A stretch of 64,000 bases of DNA. Source: Sipunculus nudus (taxonomy: Eukaryota; Annelida; Sipuncula; Golfingiida; Sipunculidae). Shown one piece after another: positions 12,940 through 25,489 of the stretch. The stretch spans positions 77,360,124 to 77,424,123 of the forward strand of contig CM049308.1 of NCBI GenBank assembly GCA_026874595.1, read 5' to 3'. Each line of letters opens with the position of its first letter. Positions within the stretch are counted from its first letter, which is position 1. A program made the position numbers and the translations under genes. The notes below the pieces were generated by a model. That model searched no databases and was not told the DNA's origin. It saw nothing but the letters and a program-made list of their open reading frames with translations.

Positions 12940-14690
12940 TACTAGTATATGGACGAATTGTAAAATTTATATGACACTGCCTGGCATGTCATTTAGACAA
13001 ATAATTGAAAATTTAATGGCTCTACCGTCTGGATATATTGTCAAAATGGTCAAAGCTTCATGGCCTTACCATATCGACGTATTTGACTAGCCTTGATTTC
13101 CTTGTCATATATGCACGAATCGTACAATCTTAATCAAGTTAATGGCCTAGTCAAATGATCGAAATGTTTGGCCTTATTAGTTTTTGATAAGGACTTAATT
13201 TCTATGTCATATAGAGGAACCGTATAAGTTAATAAAGTTAAAGGTCTTGTCAAATGGACGAAATGTTCGGCCTTAATGATCTTGATATATGGAAGAATTT
13301 ATAGCCTTAATTTCCTTGTCATATGGACGAACCGTATACTGTAAATAAGGTTAATGGCCTTGTCACATGGACGAAATGTTTGGCCTTAATAGCCTTGACA
13401 TATGGAAGAATATTATAGCCTAAAAATCCTTGTTATATTGACGAATTGTATAATCTTAATTAAGTTAATGGCCTTGTTAAATGGACGAATTTTTTGGCCT
13501 TATTGGTTTTTATATGGACGAATTGCATAGCCGTATTTCCTTGTCAAATGGACGAACCGTATAATGTTCAAAAGGTCAATGGCCTTGTCAAATGGACGAA
13601 ATGTTTGGCCTTAATGATCTTGACATATGGACGAATTTCATAGCTCAATTTCCTTGTCATATGGACGAACCGTATAATGTTAATAAGGTTAATGGCCTTG
13701 TCAAATGGACTAAATGTTTGGCCTTAATGGCCTTGACATATGGAATAATTTCACAGCTTTAACTTCCTTGTCATATAGATAAACTGTATAATGTAAATAA
13801 GGTTAATGGCCTTGTCAAATGGAGGAAATGTTTTGCCTTAATGGCCTTGACATATGGAATAATTTCATAGCTTTAATTTCCTTGTCATATGGACGAACCA
13901 TATAATGTTCATAAGGTCAATGGCCTTGTCAAATGGACGAAATGTTTGGCCTTAATTATCTTGACATATGGACGAATTTCATAGCCGTATTTCCTTGTCA
14001 AATGGACGAACAGTATAATGTTCATAAGGTCAATGGCCTTGTCAAATGGACGAAATGTTTGGCTTTAATGATCTTGACATATGGACGAATTTCATAGCCG
14101 TATTTCCTTGTCAAATGGACGAACAGTATAATGTTCATAAGATCAATGGCCTTGTCAAATGGACGAAATGTTTGGCCTTAATGATCTTGACATATGGACG
14201 AATTTCATAGCCTTAATTTCCATGTTATATGGACGAACTATATACTGTAAATAAGGTTAATGGCCTTGTCAAATGTACGAAAGGTTTTGCCTTAAAGGTT
14301 TAGATATGGAGGAATTGCATATCTTAATTTCCTTGCCATATGGACCAATCGTATAATCTTAGGTTTAAGACCTTGTCACGTGGTCGAAATGTTTGGCCTT
14401 AATGGTCTTGACATGTGGACGAATTGCATAGCCTAATTTTCTTTTTTAATATACACGAATTGTATAATCTTAATTTGTTGTAATATGAATTATACAGCCT
14501 CGATGGCCTATCATAGGGACGAATTGTATAGCCCTAATTGCCTCATCACATTAACGAATTGTACAGCCATATAACGGCCTTGTCATATGAACGAAATGTA
14601 TAAGCTTAATATGCATGGCCTTGTCATAATGAACGAATTCCATAGCCTTAATAGTCTAGTCGTATGGACGAATTGTACAGCTTTTTTAAA
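12940..14690. repeat. Higher-order tandem array, unit about 113 bp, about 13-15 copies
   Basis: The word GCCTTGTCAAATGGACGAAA recurs at about 13248, 13361, 13475, 13586, 13699, 13813, 13927, 14040, 14153, 14267 and 14374, a spacing of 107-114 bp (mostly 113-114). Each unit holds three diverged subunits built on TTGTCATATGGACGAA, followed by a different connector (CCGTATAATG, ATGTTTGGCC or TTTCATAGCC). The outer copies are most diverged, as expected for a satellite evolving by unequal exchange. Frames through it are not open. Confidence 0.93.
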
Positions 14691-14755
14691 ATCAGTTCAT
14701 AGGCTAAGTACCATTTACCCCTGAATATTAAAGAAGCACACATATCGACATAAAT

Positions 14756-15176
14756 CGTCAAAAGTAACTATCCGTCCATCTGCGTCCAAACGTCCTTCAC
14801 AGTGTCTGCATGGTATAGTGATCCCCGCAGGAACTGCATGGTCCAAATCGCTTTGTGAAAGAAGCACATGCATGGGAGACTCTTTTGACTCACACATATA
14901 TACAGTGAAGCCTCGAAATTACGACCACCAACGGGACCTCTTTGAAGCGGTTACTTTTTCAAGGTGGTTCTCTAACTGAGGTTAGATATAAAGAGCAAAA
15001 TAGAATTGCGACCGTGAAAAAGCTGTCGTTATTTTTTAGGTGAACGCTAAACTGAAGAGCTCGTCAGGCGAGGTTTTACTCTATACATATAATTGCAATA
15101 ATATTCGGTCCCAAATTTAAAAAATAATAATATATGTAATCAAATTAAAACATTTTGACCTTTTGTGATTGGCATT
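14756..15176. repeat. Tandem duplication, copy 1 (about 421 bp)
   Basis: Starts CGTCAAAAGTAACTA and ends TTGTGATTGGCATT. It is repeated directly from 15177 with only a few substitutions and small indels, so the event is fairly recent. Confidence 0.95.
14899..15085. mobile_element. Small MITE with pogo-like ends (first copy)
   Basis: The left end TATACAGTGAAGCCTCG is matched in reverse by CGAGGTTTTACTCTATA at the right, about 187 bp apart. The ends are preceded by TA, as for Tc1/mariner/pogo elements. There is no coding capacity. A second copy (about 15316-15495) came from the tandem duplication, not from a new insertion. Confidence 0.6.
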
Positions 15177-15587
15177 CGTCAAAAGTAACTACCCGTCCAT
15201 CTGCGTCCAAACGTCCTTCACAGTGTCTGGTACAGTGATCCCCGCAGGAACTGCATGGTCCAAATCGCTTTGTGAAAGAAGCACCTGCATGGGAGACTCT
15301 TTTGACTCAAACATATATACAGTGAAGCCTCGAAATTACGACCACCAACGGGACCTCGTTAAAGCGGTTACTTTTTCAAGGTGGTTCTCTAACTGAGGTT
15401 AGATATAAAGAGCAAAATAGAATAGTGAAAAAGCTGTCGTTATTTTTTAGGTGAACGCTAAATTGAACTGCTCGTCAGGCGAGGTGTACTCTATATATAT
15501 AATTGCAATAATATTCGGTCCCAAATTTAAAAAATAATAATATATGTAATCAAATTAAAACATTTTGACCTTTTGTGATTGGCATTC
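15177..15587. repeat. Tandem duplication, copy 2 (about 411 bp)
   Basis: Direct repeat of 14756-15176. It lacks a few bases near the TCTG-GTACAG junction and after AAAATAGAAT. Confidence 0.95.
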
Positions 15588-16220
15588 CTTTTTTCTGGAT
15601 GATGCTGTAAACTGTGACATTTGTATATCCGTCATTGGCTCACCAATTCTGGATTTCAAAAGGCAAATGAAATCACGTGATTGCTGTGACAGACCTAAAT
15701 TGTTCGGCTTGTTTGCTGATAGAATTGTCCTCATAAATCGAAGTGCTTTGATCACTTTGCATGTCTATAATCGCTTCTTAATAATTCATATATCAAATGA
15801 TTGCTTTATAAACGGCTATAACACTTTATGTATAGTCGGTTGTGAGATGTGTTTAAATATGTACAATCTTAATGATTTTTGTATTACCAATGAGCGAAAG
15901 CGCCCTCTGGCGTGTGAGAATATGCAAGCCACACGCAGATGGGCGGTACTGTGTGAAACATTCAAGCAAGTAATTAGTGGAGAAACATGGGAGTCTCGGC
16001 TGGCTGCTCCCGGGGACTGAAATAACGCGAGACTTGTCGTGCCATCACGTCAGCTGTAGCTGATTGGTCGTTATTTCATCTCGGCATCGTCAAGAGATCA
16101 TATATTATTCATCATTACCAGAATCTTGCCAGCGGTCGTTGTAGCATTCCCCCACCTGACAAATTACACTATTGTACCCGCTAACACGAAACAACTTGTC
16201 AGGTGAATCTCGTTAAGCCA
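15588..16220. promoter_or_regulatory. Candidate non-coding island with a CTCF-like match
   Basis: Unique sequence with an open frame from 15565 to 16020 (about 150 codons, plus strand) that lacks any recognised domain and begins at a non-ATG codon. The second half (15890-16220) is CG-containing and has AGCGCCCTCTGGCGT, a GATTGGTCG box and paired GTCAGCTGTAGCTGATT words. Regulatory use is an inference. Confidence 0.35.
15899..15913 (-). promoter_or_regulatory. CTCF-like motif, reverse orientation
   Basis: AGCGCCCTCTGGCGT matches the reverse complement of the CTCF core at 13 of 15 positions (mismatches near the 3' end). A motif match only. Confidence 0.35.
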
Positions 16221-17060
16221 ACACTTTCAGACATTAAATACGTATCACATGCTTTTCACGCTCAATATGCAGGTTTATATGCATCACCAGTTTCATGGTA
16301 TATTAGGATGGAGGAAACAAAAAAGTTGGCTCAATATATGCTTTGTGTAATTTTTTTAGATGAAATTGGAAATATAATGATATAATAAATGATATAATAA
16401 ATGATAATTTTATTATTATACATATATCCTAATAATAAAAATTATAATAATAATAATAATTATTATTATTATCATTATTATTATTATTATTATTAATCTA
16501 ATTATCATTATTATCACTATATTAGTTGCCATATGACATATATTATACATTATATATCAGTATACGATTTGTCATTGAATAACTTGTAGCTTTAATTCTT
16601 AGAAAGAGTTATCATGCGTTGACTACCTTTTATAATTTTTTTTACTTTTTTACGTTTTTCATCAAGATTGGACTCTGATATACAGGAAAGGGTAAATGAA
16701 AATAATGTGTTTCATGTGTGATTTTCAATCGCTACTCAATAATTTTCAATTACAGCATATGGATATATATGATCAATGTTGTATTACCAAGATATCATAA
16801 TCCGTATATAAATTACAAGCCCGTATTTTGAAGGTGGACACCCATAGGTATATACAAGACACAAGGTATATGGTCTACAAATCAATGAAACCAGGACTAC
16901 CTGATAACGTTTCGGCTTGCGCGGCCTCTCAAGGATGTTTTCTGGTTGCATTCCTCATACTCATTGTCAAAACATTACAATATTACACATGTTCTCGTTG
17001 TTTGACATTGTATAACCTGAATGCTTATCTGGTGTGTTGCTCCCGTTTAAGAAATACTTT
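16221..17060. other. AT-rich spacer with palindromic (AAT)n/(ATT)n run
   Basis: 16441-16495 is an AAT run passing into an ATT run, able to fold back. Otherwise no gene seen. Confidence 0.6.
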
Positions 17061-17480
17061 ATAAAGCTCAGCTTCTGCTAATCCCTGCTGTCTTGTTTTC
17101 CCTGCGTTGGCGCTCTCTAAAGATTAAGACCGCCTTTATTTAGAATAACGCACTCTGCGTGTTTGTGGAACTAAGTACGCTGACCCGGCAAGCACCCGTT
17201 TAGCCCCTTGTTTATGTAATGGCTTTCTGACGTATATTATTGCGCTCTTGTTTATCTCCGGTAGTCGAGAGCCATATTAAGATTACCAGCTTCCCTAATA
17301 CGGCTGATTGGTCGACATTATACATGCCATATACTAACAACAAGCAGCCGGATATAATATCCCATAAGTGGGTATTTGCCTCCTGAAGTCCAAAGAGTAC
17401 ACAATGACCAGTCTTTAAGAACGATAATGTCAGGAAACCAGCCGTTTCGAATGGAATTATTTAATTTGTACCTAATGTTT
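17061..17480. promoter_or_regulatory. Candidate non-coding island with homeodomain motifs
   Basis: Unique, higher-GC block between AT-rich stretches. Contains CTAATCCCTG (K50 homeodomain/OTX type, 17079-17085), AGATTAAGACC, AGATTACCAG and a GATTGGTCG box. No ORF of note. Confidence 0.35.
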
Positions 17481-18159
17481 GTTTATCGCTGAACTGTAAA
17501 TGGAATTGACTGAGTTCTTACAAATGCGTTTACAGTAGTCTTTCACTCAGTATTTTAAATATTGGACAATAAGTACGTTAAGAGTGATTAATACACGTGT
17601 AAACACCTATTAACTATAAATTCTTTAATACATGTTAAATGTTCCCTGATAATTTTATTGACTATATAATGTAGACGCGTATTTTTATTTCGATACTGCA
17701 TTTACTTAGATTGTTATTATATTCTAAATGATATTTGAGACTGAAAATACATATAAATATTAGAAATAGAAAGTATTATAGTTCGGAAGAGAAACAGAAT
17801 AAGAAATGCTCTTTAAATATAGACATGATTCAATCATCTATATATTTTACAGTCTGTTGTATAGGCAATCCTGTCAAGCTTAAAAAATACTTAATTTGAC
17901 ACTTGCTGTTATCTCGAATCTTTTAAAACGTTTATTACAATTATTAAGCTTGAAATTCGTTATCTTTTGTGGCTTTACGCGTTTATTTTATGCTATAAGC
18001 ACAAAATATGTGAAAATACATGTATGTATACATTATATATGTCACCCGTTGCGTCGCTTAGAAACATCAAAAATACTTTTTTAGGTTGGTGATGAAAATA
18101 AGTTCATGTACATTGATTTCTTGTAATAAGTATCTGATGAAAGAAACAATGTATATATG
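17481..18159. other. AT-rich spacer, no gene seen
   Basis: Unremarkable AT-rich sequence. Confidence 0.5.
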
Positions 18160-18700
18160 ACACCAAACGGCAGACGGCAATGACCATCTGTATAACGCAT
18201 CAGACAGTGTATAACACGCATTATAGACAGCTGCCCAGCCCTGGATCTAAGCCTTTACCTTCAATGATATCCGGCATTATAAATATTTGCAATTAAGGCC
18301 ACCGCATGAGAGAAACAATGATACAGGCTATACAAGGCCAGGCTCCATCCCGCCAACTGCTGGGCAGACGACAGTTTTGGCTTAGCAGACGACAGTTTAG
18401 AAAACGGTTTCTTTGTGGATCTAACTCAGGCGAGGCGTGTCGCTTCTCTGGCAGGCCTGTCACCGCAGGAGTTGACGTGATGGGGTGGGGGGACCCCTAC
18501 CTCACGGGGCATTTCTGTTACTTAAAGGGTCATCCCAGATTGACAAGCCGGCCGCGGAAAGTGACATTGTTACGAGCTCTTTTCTGTACTCTCTCAGCTG
18601 GAGATCTGGCTTGTAAAGTAACAAATAAAGTTTTTGTTTAATCTGGCAGGAACATTGTCACTGCCGCCGAGAGCTGTTCCGTGGAAGTGTTTAATCACCG
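18160..18700. promoter_or_regulatory. Candidate non-coding island
   Basis: Unique sequence with a short direct repeat, GCAGACGACAGTTT, occurring twice near 18365 and 18387, and a C/G-rich centre. A 111-codon open frame (18306-18641) has no recognisable features. Confidence 0.3.
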
Positions 18701-18889
18701 ATGAATATTTAAACGGATGCCATTTCAATGAACGACAAGAACTTGCGAAGTAAATGGTTTGTTTTGTTACGACATGCTGACCTCGGGACTTCTGGGTATG
18801 AAATATTATCTATTTTATATGTATACATTAGCGACTTGCAGATGATGTTGAGCGGAGCAGTGTCCCTGGCACGTGCAAAATTTATTATA

Positions 18890-18891
<2 letters not shown>

Positions 18892-18950
<59 letters not shown>
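18892..18950. repeat. Compound (CA)n-(TA)n microsatellite
   Basis: CA dinucleotides to about 18923, then TA dinucleotides to 18950. Confidence 0.95.
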
Positions 18951-19759
18951 CAAAGAAGTTTTGTGACGCGTGAGGAACTACAATTAATGGCATTAGCTTA
19001 AATGCATGCATATAACATATAATATAAAGTAATTTTAACTTAAATATAGTTACAAAAACATGAGTATATATAAATTATCATTTCAATTGTTTTTTAAATG
19101 GTTTTAACATTTTAAAAATATAATTTTCATAATTTTTTTAAAATTGGAACGTATAATTTAGACCAACAGGCGTATATATAGGGTGATTGAAACCAGTGAT
19201 TTCCAAGTATTCAAGACGAAAATAAAGTGACTAAAGTAATTATACGATCTCATTGTTATTAAAATTGTTTTCATATATACATGACAAAAATAATTAATAA
19301 TACCTCAGAAAACAAGCTTCCATGCTATGGGATATATATATTACAATTAATGTTTAAGGGAACTTTTTATGCATGGCTATATATATGCATTTATATATAT
19401 ATATATAGGTTGTCGATTTTATTTTACTTCATTCAGCATGCAGGCAAACTCATTTTATTGTACAATATGAACTAACATAATATGAAATAGAAACAAATAT
19501 TTATATAAAGGTTATAAAACTTATTTATATGAATAATATTTACGCACAATATTCACGCATGTGTGTTAATTTGTTGATCGACACATTCGACGCGCATTAC
19601 TGAAACAAATATGTATAACAAAAAATACAATAAAAATTCAATATGTCAATACATGATTTCTGCAAACATGTATATGTCAATAAATGACATCACAGGATTA
19701 AGCCTGCATGCAAAAGTTCTACCAGTCAGTTGCAATATTTATTTTGATAAGAGAAAATG
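18951..19759. other. AT-rich spacer, no gene seen
   Basis: AT-rich, with short TA runs and GCATGC palindromes. Confidence 0.5.
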
Positions 19760-19761
19760 CT

Positions 19762-19762
<1 letters not shown>

Positions 19763-19843
<81 letters not shown>
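19763..19843. repeat. Compound (CT)n-(AT)n microsatellite
   Basis: CT run to 19800, then AT run to 19843. Same order as the run at 60856-60952. Confidence 0.96.
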
Positions 19844-19847
<4 letters not shown>

Positions 19848-19889
19848 AATCATTATACATCTGTGGCTTTACGTATATATCATATCTGA

Positions 19890-20690
19890 TCTTGTAAAGT
19901 GAAAGCAACTGTGTCGCCCTTCCCAGGCCGGGGTCGGAGGGACAGCACACTCCCCGGGGCAGCGGACGGGGTGACAGATGGGATGGGAGGGGCGTGCGAT
20001 GGGTTGTTCAAGTCGGAAGGTGTAACCTTCCATTTTGTGATTATTTCATCAGGAAGGTTCGTTAGTGACAAAGGCAGAGAGGGAGCCGACCGGTGTCCTG
20101 TCACCGAGCCCCGCCCGCTCATTTAGCCAGCTAATCCAAACCCAAGCCGTACCCGCTAAACTAATTATTCCTTGTGTTTATCATCCAGTAATGACAGAAA
20201 CTGCTACTAAGGGCTTTGTATCCCCTCCCCCGGACGTGTGTTAATATGATAGGATGAGGAAAATAACTGTCAAATATCTGTCAGATATCACCGACCACCC
20301 GCGCATAATCATATTTAGTTTTCATCCTCCATATGAACAATAGAGATACAGGTTTTGCTTTGCGATAGCGGCTTTAAAGCCAGGAGTTTGCAGATGTTCT
20401 AATGGAGTTATGCTTAGTGTCGGTAATTTTATATCAGGTCACTGGAGCTTCTGAAGGCCCAATATTGCAGTAACCCTCTTAACATAGCCAAGATCAAAGT
20501 CATTTATTACATTATCCTGCACGGTCTAGGTTATGTAAGGTTTCAATTCCAGGACTCTTGAGTACCGAGGTCAGATATTATATGATCCTATGAATATTCA
20601 TAAGAAATCTGGAAAGTGTCCGTCTGCGAGATACCCTAAATGAATATGACTGAAAGAAAATATTTCCAATAACTCTATCGTTAGCATGCA
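19890..20690. promoter_or_regulatory. Candidate non-coding island, GC-rich at its left end
   Basis: 19910-20130 is one of the most GC-rich blocks of the spacer. It includes a 7+7 bp palindrome, GGAAGGTGTAACCTTCC (20015-20031), and a TAATCC word at 20132. The rest is unique sequence without ORFs. Confidence 0.35.
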
Positions 20691-20975
20691 CCATTAAGTT
20701 TATATATACTCTTTAGGAAACAAAGACAAGTTTATTCAAAATAAATAAATGGTTAAGCAAGGACACCAGAAATCAATGTGTGTTGAATTGTTATCATTTT
20801 TTTTATCTTGCATTAACTGTAAGCATTTACATGTATATACATATATCAATATAACTTTTCTGTAGTGTATAAATATTGCATCATTTGTATGATACTAGAT
20901 TTATCTGTCTGTCTGGCTTATATTGGCTATCTGTTTGTCTGTCTGCATACATGTCTGTCAGCCTGTCTGCACACA

Positions 20976-20980
<5 letters not shown>

Positions 20981-21033
<53 letters not shown>
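20981..21033. repeat. (CT)n microsatellite preceded by GTCT-rich sequence
   Basis: A CT run of about 50 bp follows about 75 bp of imperfect CTGT/GTCT tetranucleotides. Confidence 0.95.
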
Positions 21034-21038
<5 letters not shown>

Positions 21039-21373
21039 ATAGTTTAATCACTCGTAAGAGACAACCCCACACATAAAACATGAACACGATATAAGAAATT
21101 AATCACATATTGTAAAAAAATCGTTACATTATACAAAAACTCCTAAAAATGTTTCTATGACGAACAGTTTAAATATCACAGATAAATGTTATACGGTTTG
21201 GATTACTCGACATACTAGTATATTATATACTGCGTTTCAATCCTCGAGCTCTCCCAGCCTTTTTCTATTTTAACTTCATATTCATTTCCTGGTAATTACA
21301 TTCCAAAAGGAATAGTAGTTTTTTTATGTAACAAAAACATCGAGAATGAATAAAACCATTTAAGCATATCTAG

Positions 21374-21374
<1 letters not shown>

Positions 21375-21431
<57 letters not shown>
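21375..21431. repeat. (TA)n microsatellite
   Basis: TA run of about 55 bp with one interruption. Confidence 0.95.
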
Positions 21432-21432
<1 letters not shown>

Positions 21433-21839
21433 CGCAGGCAGCATGTCAATTAAATGGATGCAATCAAGCCTTTTCGGCAGACCAACATCGGTTATTTGAT
21501 CTGCTCCATACATTGCTATTTTAAATTACCTATAACTAGATCGTTTGTATGAGTCAAACATGACAAAATCTGAAAAAGTATATATATGAAATAAATGTAA
21601 ATAATTGTTAAAAGCATGCAGTCTGACGGATACATATATACAAAAATACATGTATAAGCTCATTCATACAAATACAAATTCTTTGACATTTCCAAAGCAT
21701 TTGTTTGTATGTCACAAAAAATGTTCTATACTATACCCCTGTATATAAATAGCTATTAATGTACACAATATATATATATATGTGTGTGTGTGTGTGCGTG
21801 TATGAATACAAGTATATATATTCATGAAAGAGCGTTTCA

Positions 21840-22740
21840 AGGAAGCTAAAAAATGGCAAGGAATCCATCATGGGTTCAAGTCACGTATCACACTGTAACA
21901 TGTAGTTTAACCCAGCATATGAGAAAGGGTATAAAAAAAGCTGATCTGGCCGCTCCCCAGCCGGGGTCAAGCCGAGTAGCAGCGGCTCTATTGACCCCGT
22001 CAAAAGCTACCGGGCCAAATCGAATCTGCGCCATGGAATGTAACCAGATTGGGCGGCGAGTCTTGGAGAAATCCGTCAGGAGGTCTTTAGCGAGTCATTT
22101 CTCGCTCGAGTACAGAAGAGAAACGATCGAACCAGCGACGAGGGGACTCAGCGGAGAATATTAGTGGTCTCAATCACACGGCCATTACCTTACTGCTAAG
22201 AAGTCAGTTAACACCATGGCCACATCGTCTGACAGCAACTGCAAACCAATTACACATTCGACCAGCGAACTGTCTACTTATCTAGTATCCATTCCTAATT
22301 CGGTTTCAGTCCTAAGGCGACTCAAGAATGGCAAAGTGATCCACGGACTTGTGCCCGGGATTATGTCCAAATTTGATTTGGCCTATGGTCTGTGCTGCCA
22401 GGCGATCTTTACCTTTGGGCGCTGTCTTTCTCTTGTCCCGCTATCATGACAAACCAAATTCAATTTTGCTCCATGGAAATGCTGTTTCTACTGAATTGAA
22501 TCCAATTAGCCGTAGAAGACGGAGACAAGCAAACCTCTGGTTTCCTCCGACTATATATACATAAATGATGTTCTGGGTATCTAGGTCACAGGATTTGACC
22601 AGTCCACACCACCACGGGTTAAGAATTTGAAGACACTTGCATCGTGTAAATGCTGTTAGCTCTCCGACCTTCCACAGTCTCTCCAAGCATGCATATGTTT
22701 TGTTCAGAAGCAGTTTCAGCACTTTCTTTGTTTTAGTTTT
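21840..22740. promoter_or_regulatory. Candidate non-coding island
   Basis: About 900 bp of unique, balanced-composition sequence. It contains short frames, one of them (22216-22449, 77 codons) starting in a strong ACCATGG context, but no recognised protein. Confidence 0.3.
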
Positions 22741-23171
22741 GTCGCTCTATGATTCATTATACAGATAGAGTCGGATAATTAAACAGCTATTAACTTTAAT
22801 CGATGTATCATCCAATCCAAACGTGTTATCAATCTATAGCTGTATATATACACCCACATACCCATACTTGTATACTATATATAAACATGTATATAAATAT
22901 ATATATATAAATGTATAATATGTATGGCACGTTGTGTAAGCATACATACACGCATCCTTAGCAATTATATACACATGTACAAAAGCATGCATATAATAAA
23001 TGTGAGGCACTGGAAATCCAAGCTAAAAGTCTATCAGCTTAAAAAAATCTTTAAAGTCTTTGCGTTTATATACAGCTGAACGTTAGAACATGCATGTCAG
23101 TTATTTTAACCTTCGTTAGTGTTACGACCGCAGTGTTTATCTCTATACATGTATATAAATGCTCTCATAAA

Positions 23172-23615
23172 GAAGTCAATATATACACAGGTTGGGGGGG
23201 TGGGTGGGTGGGTGGGGGGATGGCGGTATATATATCCCCATACACACACACTTTTGCGCAAGTAACAAGAAATCTGATCAATCCCCTTCCCCTTGATACT
23301 CAGAAGAGCAATATTTATATATTGGAAATAAAATAATTAAATGATTAGAATTAAAGACTTTGGTTTCATTTCTGATTTTACATGAAAATATTGTATCTAT
23401 ATCTATACCTGGTTTAAAATTAACATATACTGGAAACATAATACCTATTTTTTAAAACCTTATATACTTCATTGTAATGTATTTGAAATGTGTCACAGAG
23501 ACAATAAAAGATATACATATACATATATAGTTATATAAAAAAAAGTGTCACAACTTGGATTACCCTGCGAGCAATCCCCCCCCCCCAACTTTGAAGTTAT
23601 ATATAAATTAACGCC
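23172..23615. mobile_element. MITE with G-run/C-run ends, copy 1
   Basis: The left end GAAGTCAATATATACA leads into a long G-rich tract. The right end has a C12-type run and then ATATATAAATTAACGCC. The interior shares blocks with 49412-49820 (GACTTTGGTT, TTGGTTTA/AAATTAAC, TTTGAAATGTGTCA). No coding capacity. The order and spacing of shared blocks show one repeat family. Confidence 0.75.
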
Positions 23616-24559
23616 ACTGCGCTTTCTGCCTGATAAATGTAAAAAATATGCTTCATAATACACCAATGGTGTTATATTTAGATTTACATTATTACATAAA
23701 AATTCGAAATAAATAATTCAACAACAAAACTATAGGGGAAAACGTTCAGTAGATTCACTCCATTTACAATATCCATGATCCTTAATTTTTCACTAAGGAT
23801 GTTTCCATTAAGGTAAGAGGAGAATGCAAAATGAAAATGATAATGACAACTGACAAAGGATGATAACGAAACCGCATGGTTGCTTCAACAAAACTATTAA
23901 GGCATAAGCTGTGCTTTGTACAGTTTTGGTCTGATGTTTGTATTATTCAGCAACGAAAGCATATAAAAAAATTGTTTTGTCATAAATCGATGTGATATAA
24001 TAAATTAAGCAACGTATGAGAAAGAAAAACCATGGACCGATATAGAGCCTTCTATATGTTGTAATACATATAAAGAATATGAACAGGGCCATGCATGGGA
24101 AAGAAGAAACATTGATGATATCGCTCATGGTCATTGCATGCATGTATAGTGTATATACAACCCATGTTTGTATTTCAATACATATGCTATTTATCACACA
24201 ATGGGTATAATGTAATGGGCAAATAGATACGCACGAGGTATACCTGAAATGCGAAATCGACAGGACAGGAATGTTTTGTTCCGAAAACAAAGCTATTATG
24301 AATAAATGAAGATTTTTACATAAGCGTTCGGGAAAGGGAAGCATGAGTGTTTTAATGATATAGTTAATAATATATTAATTGAATCATGCATGCATGGTCA
24401 ACTTATGAGATCGAGCGTGGGACATGAATAGTTTTTGTTAAACATTTAAACTGAAATAAGCACCGGTATACTTGATATAGAAATGAGTAAATATACATCG
24501 GAGACGTGGGTATATATATATATCCATATACAATTCATCACGTCCCCCATTTGAATTCA
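23616..24559. other. AT-rich spacer, no gene seen
   Basis: Open frames here (for example 23943-24344 minus, 133 codons) are Cys/Ile/Tyr-rich translations of AT-rich DNA and look accidental. Confidence 0.5.
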
Positions 24560-25080
24560 TGGATATTAACAATACAATCACTTCACGGTTAAATCATACA
24601 GCAAATCAGGGATTAAATTAAATATCCCAACGATTACCTGGTCTTTATTCTTGATATCAACAAAGGTAAATTTAAACCATGAACAATAATCCCCGTAAAG
24701 GACACCGGCGGGCAATTAAATAATGAACAATCTACATATAAACTTGCCTTAAGACCTTTGTATTTTATCGTATCTTGGCCTATGAACCTATTCCTTAATG
24801 TATAGTAAGTCAATACCTGGCTGGTAATAATCCCTGCATGTGTATGGCATCGTTCCTAAATGATAAATCTTCCAGATAAGACAACCATGCACGCAGGTTT
24901 CAATATCACAAGGGTTCACTCATGCTTTCTGACAGGTGAATTGAAGCCCATTTTATATATGATAGAAACTAATAATTTGTAGCCATACACAGGCTGGTTT
25001 GAAATTAAATAAGCTCATTGCTTTCATTCTTTCCGAAACCACAGAGTATCTATTGACGCAATGTGCACGATCAAGGATTC
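24560..25080. promoter_or_regulatory. Candidate enhancer-like island with SOX and OTX-type motifs
   Basis: Contains GGGATTAAA (24609), AACAATAATCCCC (24682-24694), CAATTAAATAATGAACAAT, and TAATAATCCCTG (24826-24835). Motif density and unique sequence suggest a regulatory element. Confidence 0.4.
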
Positions 25081-25489
25081 TTATATTATAGTTATAGGTA
25101 TACTAGACATATATAAAGATATCGTTATATATAACGATAATTCTAACGATACACATATTTAAGATGATTGAAATGAGAATTAAGAGTATATTTTTCCTAT
25201 GTATTTCTGTATTTTCATCTCATTTAAATACTTGGTATGACCTTTTTATGTCAAAAAGATGTTACAATATATTGTATATTTATGTATTTAATACATGTAA
25301 AATAGAGATATAGAAATGATATATGGACTTTTCTTCTATTTACATTTTTCTATTTTATAATGAAATATACCTAATTTTCGATGGGAATAAAAATGTTGTT
25401 AATTACTTAATTCTTTATTCCATTAAATCTAATTATGTCTAAAAGAACCAGAGGTAAGATTTAAATTGATTTTCACAACAACAAATAAT

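Noticed and set aside
12940-14690. CRISPR-like regular array
   Set aside because: The connectors are themselves repeated and diverge gradually. It is a satellite in an animal genome, not repeats with unique spacers.
15565-16020. 151-codon open frame downstream of the tandem duplication
   Set aside because: Non-ATG start inside the duplicated repeat edge, Cys/Ile-rich with no domain. Treated as accidental.
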